A stretch of 55,296 nucleotides of DNA from Rhodococcus yunnanensis NBRC 103083 (GTDB taxonomy: Bacteria > Actinomycetota > Actinomycetes > Mycobacteriales > Mycobacteriaceae), in the NCBI RefSeq assembly GCF_001895005.1, contig NZ_BCXH01000028.1, positions 1 to 55,296 on the forward strand, in the 5' to 3' direction. Below are positions 1 to 7,507 of the stretch, piece after piece. The notes under the pieces were generated by a model. It saw nothing but the letters and a program-made list of their open reading frames with translations, was not told where the DNA came from and ran no database searches. The first letter of the stretch is position 1. Each line of letters starts with the position of its first letter. A program made the translations under genes and the position numbers.

Positions 1-16
1 ATCTGCTCACCTCGCA

Positions 17-299
17 GTGAGCGAATGTCACATGCGGTCACCTGAAACCACCGGCCAGTGAGCGAATGTCACATTGGGTCACCCCGGGGTGCGCGAATGT
101 CACATCCAGTCACTCAGAGTGAGCGAATGGCGCATTCGGTCACCCGAAACCGACTCAGAGTGAGCGAATGGCGCATTCGGTCACCCGAAACCGCCGCAGA
201 GTGAGCGAATGGCGCATTCGGTCACCCGAAACCACCGCAAACGCACGAATGTCACATTCGGTCACCCTGATGAAGTGACCGAATGTGACATTCGCTGAC
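17..299. repeat. Array of eight 25-bp imperfect palindromes
   Basis: Eight related 25-bp units begin at 17, 58, 89, 119, 160, 201, 241 and (inverted) 275. Spacing is about 41 bp, with two gaps of 30-31 bp. Each unit is an imperfect inverted repeat: a left arm close to GTGAGCGAATG, a 3-nt centre (TCA, GCG or, inverted, TGT-like), and a right arm close to CATTCGGTCAC. Units 4-6 differ from the others by a changed centre yet keep both arms. The array fills the non-coding stretch downstream of leuB; I see no gene in 1-325. Function is unknown: it could be a binding-site cluster, an intergenic palindromic repeat family or an RNA-processing/terminator element. Confidence 0.85.
246..294. terminator. 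Perfect 20-bp stem-loop downstream of leuB
   Basis: Bases 246-265 and 275-294 are exact reverse complements with a 9-nt loop (266-274). The hairpin is created by the last two repeat units facing each other. It lies about 32 bp past the leuB stop on the minus strand, so it could end or stabilise the serA-leuB transcript. There is no U-tract, so classical intrinsic termination is not assured. Confidence 0.5.
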
Positions 300-325
300 A
301 AAAAAGACGGGAAGCAGCCCCGAAC

Positions 326-1336
326 CTACAGCTTTCCGGCGATCCGGTCACCGATCTCGGAGGTACTGGACGAATCCGACCCACGCGAGGCCAGGTCGGC
401 GGCGACCGCAGATTCGACGCGTTCGGCGCCGGCCGCATCTCCAAGATGTGCAAGCAGCAACGACACCGACAGGATTGCGGCGGTCGGATCTGCCTTGCCT
501 TGACCTGCGATGTCGGGTGCACTGCCGTGGACGGGTTCGAACATCGACGGATTGGTGCCGGTCGCGTCGATGTTTCCGCTGGCAGCGAGTCCGATACCAC
601 CGCTGACTGCTGCGGCGAGGTCGGTCACGATGTCACCGAACAGGTTGTCGGTGACGACGACGTCGAAACGGCCTGGGTCGGTGACCAGGTGAATCATTGC
701 GGCATCGATGTGCTGGTACGCGACCTCGACGTCGGGGAATTCCTGCGATACTTCCTCGACCGTGCGTGCCCAGAGGCTGCCGGCGAAGGTCAGCACGTTG
801 GTCTTGTGCAGCAACGTCACGTGCCCCCGACGGCCGAGAGCCCGGGCGAATCCATTCCTGACCACCCGTTCGACGCCGTAGCGGGTGTTGACACTGACCT
901 CGGTGGCGACTTCGTGCGGGGTACCGACCCGGAGAGCACCGCCGTTGCCCGTGTACGGACCTTCGGTGCCTTCGCGGACGACAACGACATCGATGGACTT
1001 GTTTCCGGCGAGTGGACCGGCGACCCCTGGGTACAGCTTGGCGGGACGCAGGTTGATGTGGTGGTCGAGGGCGAACCGGGCGCGGAGCAGAAGCCCACGC
1101 TCGAGAACGCCGCTCGGCACCGACGGATCACCGATCGCACCGAGCAGAATCGCGTCGTGCTGACGAATCTCTTCCAGCACGGAGTCCGGGAGTAGCTCGC
1201 CGGTCGCGTTGTAACGGCGTGCGCCGAGGTCGTACTCGGTCTTCTCGGCCCCCGGTGCAACGATGTCGAGCACTTTCAGTGCCTGATCGATGACCTCGGG
1301 TCCGATTCCATCTCCGGCGATGACGGCGAGCTTCAT
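326..1336 (-). CDS. leuB: 3-isopropylmalate dehydrogenase
   Basis: Oxidatively decarboxylates (2R,3S)-3-isopropylmalate to 2-oxoisocaproate with NAD+, the third step of leucine synthesis, in the cytosol. The 336-residue product has the family's opening (MKLAVIAGDGIGPEV), the REGTEGPYTG segment, the metal-binding VTDNLFGDIVTDL region and the C-terminal EPVHGSAPDIAG motif. Length matches actinobacterial LeuB. The ATG start at 1336 has a GAGGAG ribosome site 4 nt upstream. It follows serA by 40 bp on the same strand and probably shares its transcript. The palindromic array lies just past its stop. Confidence 0.97.
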   Translation of the reverse strand: MKLAVIAGDGIGPEVIDQALKVLDIVAPGAEKTEYDLGARRYNATGELLPDSVLEEIRQHDAILLGAIGDPSVPSGVLERGLLLRARFALDHHINLRPAKLYPGVAGPLAGNKSIDVVVVREGTEGPYTGNGGALRVGTPHEVATEVSVNTRYGVERVVRNGFARALGRRGHVTLLHKTNVLTFAGSLWARTVEEVSQEFPDVEVAYQHIDAAMIHLVTDPGRFDVVVTDNLFGDIVTDLAAAVSGGIGLAASGNIDATGTNPSMFEPVHGSAPDIAGQGKADPTAAILSVSLLLAHLGDAAGAERVESAVAADLASRGSDSSSTSEIGDRIAGKL

Positions 1337-1376
1337 TGACTCCTCGTTCTTTTCGGACTTCTGATGCGTGGGTGAC

Positions 1377-2972
1377 TCAGGAAAGATCTACGAGCTCGAT
1401 CGTCGACGCACCGACGGCGGTCGCGATGGACGAACGCAGCTCGGCCGGCACGTCGTTGTCGACGCGGAGCAGGATCGTTGCGCCATCTCCTTCGGAGTCC
1501 TGGCTCAGTGCTGCGGCCTGGATGTCGATTCCGGCGTCGCCGAGCAGTGTGCCGATGCGACCGAGACTGCCCGGCTGGTCGGAGTAGTTGACGATGAGGT
1601 TCTTGCCCTCGGCACGGAGGTCGAAGTTGCGGCCGTTGATGTTGACGATCTTCTCGACCTGCGTAGTGCCGGTCAGAGTTCCGGCTACGTTGAGGACGGA
1701 TCCGTCGCCGTAGACAGCGCGGATATCGACGACGCTTCGGTGGTTCTCGCTTTCGGTTGCCTTGGTGACCTCGGCGGTGACGCCTCGTTCTTCGGCGAGC
1801 GACGGTGCGTTGACGAAGGTCACGGCGTCCTCGATGACGGCCGAGAAGAGTCCGCGCAGCGCCGACAGCTTCAGGATCTCGACATCCTCGACGGAGAGTT
1901 CACCGCGCACGTCGACCGACAACGACGACGGCAGCTCGTCGGACAGTGCGCCGAGCAGTACACCCTGCTTGCGGACGATCTCGAGCCACGGCGAGACCTC
2001 TTCGCCGACGGCGCCGCCCTTGACGTTGACCGCGTCGGGTACGAAATCGCCTGCGAGAGCCAGCAGTACGGACTTCGCGACGTCGGTGCCCGCGCGATCC
2101 TGAGCTTCGGACGTCGACGCTCCGAGGTGCGGGGTCACGACGACCTGCGGCAGTTCGAACAGTGGGCTGTCGGTGCACGGCTCGCTCGCGTAGACGTCGA
2201 TGCCTGCCGCGAAGACGTGACCGCTGGTGATGGCGTCGGCGAGAGCCTGCTCGTCGACGAGCCCGCCGCGTGCGGCGTTGACGACGATGACCCCCGGCTT
2301 GGTCTTGGCGAGTGCTTCCTTGCCGATGATGCCCTTGGTCTCGGGTGTCTTCGGCAGGTGCACCGAGAACATGTCGGCGCGGGTCAGCAATTCGTCGAGG
2401 CTGACGAGCTCGATGCCGAGCTGTGCGGCGCGCGCGGCGGAGACGTAGGGGTCGTAGGCGATGACGTGGGTTTCGAAGGCTGCGAGCCGGGCGGCGAACA
2501 GCTGGCCGATGCGGCCGAGGCCCACGACGCCGACGGTCTTGCCGAAGATCTCGACACCGTTGAACTTGCTGCGCTTCCACTCGTGCTCACGCAGAGTCTT
2601 GTCGGCGGCGGGAATCTGACGGGCCGCAGCGAGGAGCAGCGTCACCGCATGCTCGGCGGCGGTGTGAATGTTGGACGTCGGGGCATTGACAACCAGCACG
2701 CCGCGCTCGGTGGCAGCGGGTACGTCGACGTTGTCCAGGCCGACGCCTGCGCGGGCGACGATCTTGAGCTTGGTACCTGCGGCGAGCACCTCGGCATCGA
2801 CGGTGGTGGCGGAGCGCACGAGAATCGCGTCGGCCTCGGGGACCGCGGCAAGCAGTGCCGGGCGGTCCGGGCCGTCGACCCAGCGAACCTCGACGCCGTC
2901 ACCGAGCGCCTCGACTGTGGACTGCGCAAGTTTGTCGGCGATCAGAACGACAGGACGGCCTGGCTGGCTCAC
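1377..2972 (-). CDS. serA: D-3-phosphoglycerate dehydrogenase (long, ACT-containing type)
   Basis: Catalyses the first step of the phosphorylated serine pathway, 3-phosphoglycerate to 3-phosphohydroxypyruvate, with NAD+. The 531-residue protein has the Rossmann motif GLGRIG at 151-156 and catalytic Arg235 (NAARGG), Glu264 (SEP) and His282 (PHLGAST). After these come the intervening regulatory domain of the actinobacterial long form and a C-terminal ACT domain (about 455-531) that in this family mediates serine feedback. It starts with GTG at 2972 behind a GGGAG ribosome site. Upstream of leuB by 40 bp; synteny with Rv2996c. Confidence 0.97.
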   Translation of the reverse strand: MSQPGRPVVLIADKLAQSTVEALGDGVEVRWVDGPDRPALLAAVPEADAILVRSATTVDAEVLAAGTKLKIVARAGVGLDNVDVPAATERGVLVVNAPTSNIHTAAEHAVTLLLAAARQIPAADKTLREHEWKRSKFNGVEIFGKTVGVVGLGRIGQLFAARLAAFETHVIAYDPYVSAARAAQLGIELVSLDELLTRADMFSVHLPKTPETKGIIGKEALAKTKPGVIVVNAARGGLVDEQALADAITSGHVFAAGIDVYASEPCTDSPLFELPQVVVTPHLGASTSEAQDRAGTDVAKSVLLALAGDFVPDAVNVKGGAVGEEVSPWLEIVRKQGVLLGALSDELPSSLSVDVRGELSVEDVEILKLSALRGLFSAVIEDAVTFVNAPSLAEERGVTAEVTKATESENHRSVVDIRAVYGDGSVLNVAGTLTGTTQVEKIVNINGRNFDLRAEGKNLIVNYSDQPGSLGRIGTLLGDAGIDIQAAALSQDSEGDGATILLRVDNDVPAELRSSIATAVGASTIELVDLS

Positions 2973-3092
2973 GTGAAGAACTCCCTATATCGGTCGAGGT
3001 GACGGTAGCGGTGGAGCTGGTCGTGCGAAGTGCGGTGCGGAACAAGTTTAGAGGTCCGAGTGAAACGCATGGGGTTCACCCTCGCCGAACGA

Positions 3093-3121
3093 GCGAAGGG
3101 CACCCTTCGCGGATGCCCTTC
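3093..3121 (-). terminator. Hairpin downstream of ilvC
   Basis: Two mutually exclusive stems: GCGAAGGG (3093-3100) with CCCTTCGC (3103-3110), or GAAGGGCA (3095-3102) with TGCCCTTC (3114-3121). It lies 25-50 nt past the ilvC stop and before serA, so it is a plausible end of the ilvBNC transcript. There is no long U-tract. Confidence 0.5.
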
Positions 3122-3145
3122 ACTCAGGTTCGAACAGAAGAAAGA

Positions 3146-4159
3146 TCAGGCCGTTTCGGTGATCGGACGGTCGACCCAGCTCATCAGGTCGCGCAGCTTC
3201 TTGCCGGTGACCTCGATGGGGTGCTCGGCATTTGCCTTGCGCAGGCCCTCGAGTTCGGTATTTCCGTTCTCGACGTTGGCGACGAGACGACGGGTGAACT
3301 CACCGGACTGGATGTCGGCGAGGATCGCCTTCATGCGCTCCTTGGTGCCTGCGTCGATGACGCGCGGGCCGGAGAGGTATCCACCGAACTCCGCGGTGTC
3401 GGACACCGAGTAGTTCATCCGAGCGATGCCACCCTCGTACATGAGGTCGACGATCAGCTTGAGCTCGTGCAGCACCTCGAAGTACGCCATCTCGGGCGCG
3501 TAGCCGGCCTCGACCATGACCTCGAAGCCGATCTTGACGAGCTCCTCGGTACCACCACAGAGAACAGCCTGCTCACCGAACAGGTCGGTCTCGGTCTCTT
3601 CCTTGAACGTGGTCTTGATGACGCCTGCACGCGTGCCGCCGATGCCCTTGGCCCACGACAGCGCGAGCGCCTGGCCCTCACCCTTCGGATCCTGATCGAT
3701 GGCGATGAGCGCGGGAACGCCCTTGCCGTCGACGAACTGGCGACGCACGAGGTGGCCGGGGCCCTTGGGTGCGACCATGCCGACGGTGACGAACTCAGGA
3801 GCCTTGATCAGGTCGAAGTGAATGTTGAGACCGTGACCGAAGAACAGCGCGTCGCCGTCCTCGAGGTTCGGCTCGATTTCTTCCTTGAAGATCGCTGCCT
3901 GCGCCGTGTCGGGTGCGAGCACCATGATCACGTTGGCCCATGCGGAGACCTCGGCCGGAGTGCCGACGGTCAGGCCCTGCTCCTCGGCCTTGGCGCGAGA
4001 CTTCGAGCCTTCCTTCAGGCCGATGCGGACGTCGACGCCCGAATCGCGCAGGCTCAGCGAGTGCGCGTGGCCCTGGCTTCCGTAGCCGATGACGGCGACC
4101 TTGCGGCCCTGGATGATCGACAGATCAGCATCGTCGTCGTAGAACATCTCGACTGCCAC
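3146..4159 (-). CDS. ilvC: Ketol-acid reductoisomerase (NADP+), class I
   Basis: Converts 2-acetolactate and 2-aceto-2-hydroxybutyrate to the dihydroxy acids of valine, leucine and isoleucine synthesis, using NADPH and Mg2+. The 337-residue length is that of the short class I enzymes. The nucleotide-binding GYGSQGHAHSLSL sits at about 25-37, followed by a basic/Ser-rich loop (KEGSKSRAK) typical of NADPH preference. The acidic metal-binding helices lie in the C-terminal half (FGEQAVLCGG, then ELKLIVDLMYEGG). GTG start at 4159 with a GAGGAAAGG ribosome site. Last gene of ilvB-ilvN-ilvC, 49 bp after ilvN. Confidence 0.98.
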   Translation of the reverse strand: MAVEMFYDDDADLSIIQGRKVAVIGYGSQGHAHSLSLRDSGVDVRIGLKEGSKSRAKAEEQGLTVGTPAEVSAWANVIMVLAPDTAQAAIFKEEIEPNLEDGDALFFGHGLNIHFDLIKAPEFVTVGMVAPKGPGHLVRRQFVDGKGVPALIAIDQDPKGEGQALALSWAKGIGGTRAGVIKTTFKEETETDLFGEQAVLCGGTEELVKIGFEVMVEAGYAPEMAYFEVLHELKLIVDLMYEGGIARMNYSVSDTAEFGGYLSGPRVIDAGTKERMKAILADIQSGEFTRRLVANVENGNTELEGLRKANAEHPIEVTGKKLRDLMSWVDRPITETA

Positions 4160-4208
4160 TGGTTTGTTACCTTTCCTCTTGATTGAGCTCGTTCATCACG
4201 AGAGGCCG

Positions 4209-4712
4209 CTAGCGCGACGCCGTGATCGATTTCGGTCCACGTCCGACGGCAACGACTCCCGACTGAACAATTTCTCGAATTCCATAGGGGTCCAACATTT
4301 TCAACAACGCGTCGAGCTTCGAGCGGGTGCCCGTCGCCTCGACCGTCACAGCTTCGGGTGATACGTCGATCACCTTGGCGCGGAACAGGTTCACGGTCTC
4401 GATGACCTCGCTCCGCACGCTCGCGTCGGCACGCACCTTGATGAGCACCAACTCTCGCGCCACCGAGGAGTCGTCGTCCTGCTCGACGATCTTGATGACG
4501 TTGATCAGCTTGTTCAGCTGCTTCGTCACCTGTTCGAGCGGGAATTCGTCGACGGTCACGACGATGGTCATACGCGAGATCTCCGGGATCTCGGTGCCAC
4601 CGACCGCGAGGGACGAGATGTTGAAGCCACGGCGCGAGAACAGAGCCGCGACGCGAGCCAGAACGCCTGGCTTGTCCTCGACGAGGACGCTGAGGGTATG
4701 GCTCGTGCTCAC
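4209..4712 (-). CDS. ilvN: Acetolactate synthase small (regulatory) subunit
   Basis: Regulatory subunit of acetohydroxyacid synthase; it binds IlvB, raises activity and confers feedback by branched-chain amino acids. The 167-residue protein begins with an ACT domain (LSVLVEDKPGVLARVAALFSRRG region, about 7-80). The second domain matches the usual small-subunit length. The GTG start (4712-4710) overlaps the ilvB TGA (4711-4709) by 4 nt as GTGA, which implies translational coupling and near-equal subunit synthesis. Confidence 0.97.
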   Translation of the reverse strand: MSTSHTLSVLVEDKPGVLARVAALFSRRGFNISSLAVGGTEIPEISRMTIVVTVDEFPLEQVTKQLNKLINVIKIVEQDDDSSVARELVLIKVRADASVRSEVIETVNLFRAKVIDVSPEAVTVEATGTRSKLDALLKMLDPYGIREIVQSGVVAVGRGPKSITASR

Positions 4713-6667
4713 TTGTCCGTGCCTTTCGCTTCTGCGTGCAGTGCATCGCCGTGCGCCTGCTCACGGGCCATCGCCTCGTGGATCACAGCGGGCTCGGCCA
4801 CGGACGCCTCGTCCTCGTCGAACAGAGGCCTGATTCCGCGGGCAGCCATGATCTCGTCGTTGCCGGTACCTGCGGCCACCATCGGCCACACCTGGGCATC
4901 GGCGCCGACGATGAAGTCGATGACGACGGGGCGATCGTTGATCGCTCGTGCCTGGGCGATCACGGCGTCGACGTCTTCCTCACGCTCGCAACGAAGTCCG
5001 ACGCATCCGAGAGCCTCGGCCAACTGCACGAAGTCCGGGATCCGCTTCGCCCCGTGTGTGCCGAGGTTGGTGTTGGAGTACCGCTCCTCGTAGAACAGGG
5101 TCTGCCACTGACGAACCATCCCGAGGTTGCCGTTGTTGATCAGCGCGACCTTGATCGGGATGCCCTCGACGGCACACGTGGCGAGTTCCTGGTTGGTCAT
5201 CTGGAAGCAGCCGTCACCGTCGATGGCCCAGACCTCCGCGTCGGGAAGTCCCATCTTGGCACCCATCGCCGCGGGGACCGCGTAGCCCATCGTCCCGAGC
5301 CCGCCCGAGTTGAGCCAGGTACGCGGCTTCTCGTAGCTGATGAACTGCGCTGCCCACATCTGATGCTGGCCGACGCCTGCACAGTAGATCGCGTCCGGCC
5401 CGGCGAATTTGCCGACCGAGCTGATCACGAACTCGGGCGACATGCTGCCGTCGCTCGGGCGGTCGTAGCTGAGCGGGTACGTCTTACGGATGCTGTCCAG
5501 GTAGCCCCACCAGTCCTCCAGTTCGAGGGTGGTGCCGGTTGCGCGATCCGCGCGGATCGCCTCGATCAGTTCGGTGATGACCTCTTTGCAGTCGCCGACG
5601 ATCGGCACGTCCGCGTACCGGTTCTTACCGATCTCGGCGGGGTCGATGTCCGCGTGGATGACCTTGGCTCCGGTGGCGAACGACGACAGCTGTCCGGTGA
5701 CACGGTCGTCGAAACGCGCACCGAGAGTGATGAGTAGATCGCTCCTCTGCAGCGCAGCGACGGCGGCGACGGTACCGTGCATTCCCGGCATACCGAGATT
5801 GAGCTGATGCGAATCGGGGAAGGCCCCACGCGCCATGAGCGTCGTGACCACCGGGATGCCGGTCAGCTCGGCCAGTTCGAGCAGTTCTGCCGAGGCATTC
5901 GCCTTGATGACACCGCCGCCGACGTACAGCACGGGCTGCTTTGCGTCCGCGATGTACCGCGCCGCTTCCCGCACCTGCTTGCCGTGCGGCTTGGTGACGG
6001 GACGGTACCCGGGCAGACGCATCTCCGGCGGCCACGAGAACGTCGTCTGCGCCTGCAGGACGTCCTTGGGGATGTCGACGAGAACTGCACCGGGTCGACC
6101 CGACGACGCGATGTAGAACGCTTCGGCCATGATGCGCGGGATGTCGACACCGTCGGTGATCAGGAAGTTGTGCTTGGTCACCGGCATGGTGATGCCGGAG
6201 ATGTCGGCTTCCTGAAAGCCGTCGGTACCGATAAGGCTGCGGGCGACCTGCCCGGTGATGGCGACGATCGGAACCGAGTCCATCTGAGCGTCGGCGAGGG
6301 GTGTGACGAGGTTGGTGGCGCCGGGACCCGATGTCGCCATGCAGACTCCGACGCGCCCTGTTGCCTGCGCATACCCGGTAGCGGCGTGACCTGCACCCTG
6401 CTCGTGGCGAACGAGAACGTGGCGGACCTTCTTCGAGTCGAAGAGCGGGTCGTATACCGGAAGCACGGCTCCGCCCGGAATGCCGAATACCGTGTCGACG
6501 TCGAGTTCCTCGAGTGCTCGGACGACCGATTGTGCGCCGGTCACTTTCTCGGGGGCTACGTGACGGCGGGATCCATCGATGGCGCCTGTTGTTTCGGGCG
6601 CCATCGAGCTGTTGACTGCCCCCGACTTGCGTGTCGTGGGCCCTGGGCGTGCGGTTGGTGCGCTCAC
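4709..6667 (-). CDS. ilvB: Acetolactate synthase large (catalytic) subunit
   Basis: Thiamine-diphosphate enzyme condensing pyruvate with pyruvate or 2-oxobutyrate, the first shared step of branched-chain amino-acid synthesis. The 652-residue protein has a variable N-terminal extension of about 40 residues, catalytic Glu89 in RHEQGAGHAA, and the FAD/TPP domains. The C-terminal TPP/Mg motif starts at GDGCFQMTNQ and ends at NNGNLGM. Very similar in order and sequence character to mycobacterial IlvB1. The ATG start at 6667 lies about 46 nt downstream of a strong terminator that belongs to a leader-peptide attenuator. Confidence 0.98.
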   Translation of the reverse strand: MSAPTARPGPTTRKSGAVNSSMAPETTGAIDGSRRHVAPEKVTGAQSVVRALEELDVDTVFGIPGGAVLPVYDPLFDSKKVRHVLVRHEQGAGHAATGYAQATGRVGVCMATSGPGATNLVTPLADAQMDSVPIVAITGQVARSLIGTDGFQEADISGITMPVTKHNFLITDGVDIPRIMAEAFYIASSGRPGAVLVDIPKDVLQAQTTFSWPPEMRLPGYRPVTKPHGKQVREAARYIADAKQPVLYVGGGVIKANASAELLELAELTGIPVVTTLMARGAFPDSHQLNLGMPGMHGTVAAVAALQRSDLLITLGARFDDRVTGQLSSFATGAKVIHADIDPAEIGKNRYADVPIVGDCKEVITELIEAIRADRATGTTLELEDWWGYLDSIRKTYPLSYDRPSDGSMSPEFVISSVGKFAGPDAIYCAGVGQHQMWAAQFISYEKPRTWLNSGGLGTMGYAVPAAMGAKMGLPDAEVWAIDGDGCFQMTNQELATCAVEGIPIKVALINNGNLGMVRQWQTLFYEERYSNTNLGTHGAKRIPDFVQLAEALGCVGLRCEREEDVDAVIAQARAINDRPVVIDFIVGADAQVWPMVAAGTGNDEIMAARGIRPLFDEDEASVAEPAVIHEAMAREQAHGDALHAEAKGTDK

Positions 6668-6712
6668 TGCTGCTTCCTCAGGATTTCGGTTACTGGGCGA
6701 ACTCTGGGCAAG

Positions 6713-6745
6713 AAAAAACCCCCGTCAGCCGAGGCTGTACGAGGG
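6713..6745 (-). terminator. Intrinsic terminator in the ilvB leader (attenuator)
   Basis: On the minus strand a GC-rich stem (6745-6719, arms beginning CCCTCGT and ending ACGGGGG, with an inner CAGCC/GGCTG stem and a very short loop) is followed by six T residues (6718-6713). It sits between the leader peptide and ilvB in the direction of transcription. It can therefore only serve ilvBNC as a conditional terminator. Confidence 0.85.
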
Positions 6746-6746
6746 T

Positions 6747-6795
6747 GGCGCGTCGATGCGAGTTGGTAATGAACCGGCTCAGGCGACGACGCGCC
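6747..6795 (-). promoter_or_regulatory. Alternative pairing arms of the ilvB attenuator
   Basis: GGCGCGTCG (6795-6787), inside the Arg-Arg-Val-Val codons of the leader peptide, is an exact complement of CGACGCGCC (6755-6747) just before the terminator. This gives the competing hairpin expected of ribosome-mediated attenuation. Which arm frees or blocks the terminator depends on where the ribosome stalls on the Ile/Leu/Val codons. Confidence 0.7.
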
Positions 6796-6826
6796 GGCCG
6801 ATTACGAGTATCTGATTCCGCTTCAC
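6779..6826 (-). CDS. ilvB leader peptide (attenuation)
   Basis: A 15-codon ORF, MKRNQILVIGRRVVA, starts with GTG at 6826 and stops with TGA at 6779-6781, about 110 nt before ilvB on the same strand. Six of its 15 residues are Ile, Leu or Val (ILVI, then VV), exactly the products whose charged tRNAs should control ilvBNC. No ribosome-binding site precedes it, but a promoter -10 box ends 7 nt upstream, so the mRNA is probably leaderless. Its last codons overlap a hairpin arm. I infer transcription attenuation, as described for ilv leaders of other actinobacteria. Confidence 0.85.
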   Translation of the reverse strand: MKRNQILVIGRRVVA

Positions 6827-6863
6827 GCGCTAAACGGTAGGCGCGCGCATAGGGAAGAGTCAA
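6826..6863 (-). promoter_or_regulatory. ilvBNC promoter (leaderless leader peptide)
   Basis: On the minus strand TTGACT (6863-6858) is followed 18 nt later by TACCGT (6839-6834). The GTG of the leader peptide lies 8 nt past the last base of the -10, where transcription should start. Both hexamers are close to the housekeeping sigma consensus used in actinobacteria. Confidence 0.75.
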
Positions 6864-6923
6864 ACTCGTCACGACGCAATCCCATTATGTGAGATCACGC
6901 AGTTGCAATGCGAAGATGTAAGG

Positions 6924-7427
6924 GTGTCGTCTTCGCAGCAGTCCGAACCACCGGACTCATCATCCCACACGTCCGATCCCTCCCCGCAGGTCATCCGACT
7001 CCCGCGCCTTGCACTGATCGGCGTGGCTCTGCTCCTGTTCGGCGTTTCGTTCCCCGCAGCGAGTTGGCCTGCCGCTCTCGGATGGCTGTTCGTCGTTCCC
7101 ATCGTAGTGGCCGTATGGGTGATTCGGGTCAGGACCGTGGTGAATTCGGACGGTCTCGCCGTTCGCCGATTCGTGGGCTCGGATTTCGTTCCTTGGGATC
7201 GCGTTCGCGGAATCCACTTCCCCGACCGCCGGTGGGCCCGAGTAGTCCTGACCGACAAGACGGAGAAGTCCCTTCCTCTCGTGCGCTTCGATCGATTGCC
7301 GCAACTCGCGGCAGCAAGCGGTGGTCGGATCACCGATCCCTATGCCGCAGCAGAGGCCGACGCCGTGCGCGCCGAGCAGGAATCGGCATCGGAGTCCACC
7401 GAGAGGCCGGAAGATCCGAACCCGTGA
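6924..7427 (+). CDS. Small membrane protein with PH-like domain (Cfp6/Rv3004-like)
   Basis: A 167-residue protein with a polar N-terminus, two closely spaced hydrophobic segments (about 28-47 and 50-68) and a PH-like/DUF domain. That domain carries the family pattern LAVRRFVGSDFVPWDRVRGIHF, then the RWARVVLTD and LPLVRFDRLPQLAAAS segments. It ends in an acidic, Glu/Ser-rich tail. Position and pattern match M. tuberculosis Cfp6 (Rv3004), whose function is not established. A TTG at 6903 is also in frame; the GTG at 6924 follows AAGG and begins the natural polar N-terminus, so I prefer it. Confidence 0.8.
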   Translation: MSSSQQSEPPDSSSHTSDPSPQVIRLPRLALIGVALLLFGVSFPAASWPAALGWLFVVPIVVAVWVIRVRTVVNSDGLAVRRFVGSDFVPWDRVRGIHFPDRRWARVVLTDKTEKSLPLVRFDRLPQLAAASGGRITDPYAAAEADAVRAEQESASESTERPEDPNP

Positions 7428-7507
7428 GGCGGGAGTAGCCTTGTCGGAGCGATGATCCGCTTCGTATACCGTCGATCCGCTTTCACAGATTGAGGAATCT
7501 TCACGCC

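Noticed and set aside
17..299. CRISPR array
   Set aside because: The units are themselves palindromic, intervening sequence is short and partly repeated (GAAACC, CAGA), one unit is inverted, and no cas genes are nearby.
1368..3002. Long plus-strand ORF of 544 codons opposite serA
   Set aside because: Composition is that of a reverse-complement shadow (Asp/Gly/Val/Arg-rich, no family motif), and serA on minus is unambiguous.
6721..6765. T-box-like GAGGGTGG motif near the ilvB leader
   Set aside because: It lies on the plus strand, opposite to ilvB transcription, and simply mirrors the terminator arm on the minus strand. No T-box stem I is visible.
6690..6872. 60-residue minus ORF in the ilvB leader as a gene
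   Set aside because: No ribosome site and Arg-rich shadow composition; the shorter ORF with Ile/Leu/Val codons in another frame fits the attenuator far better.
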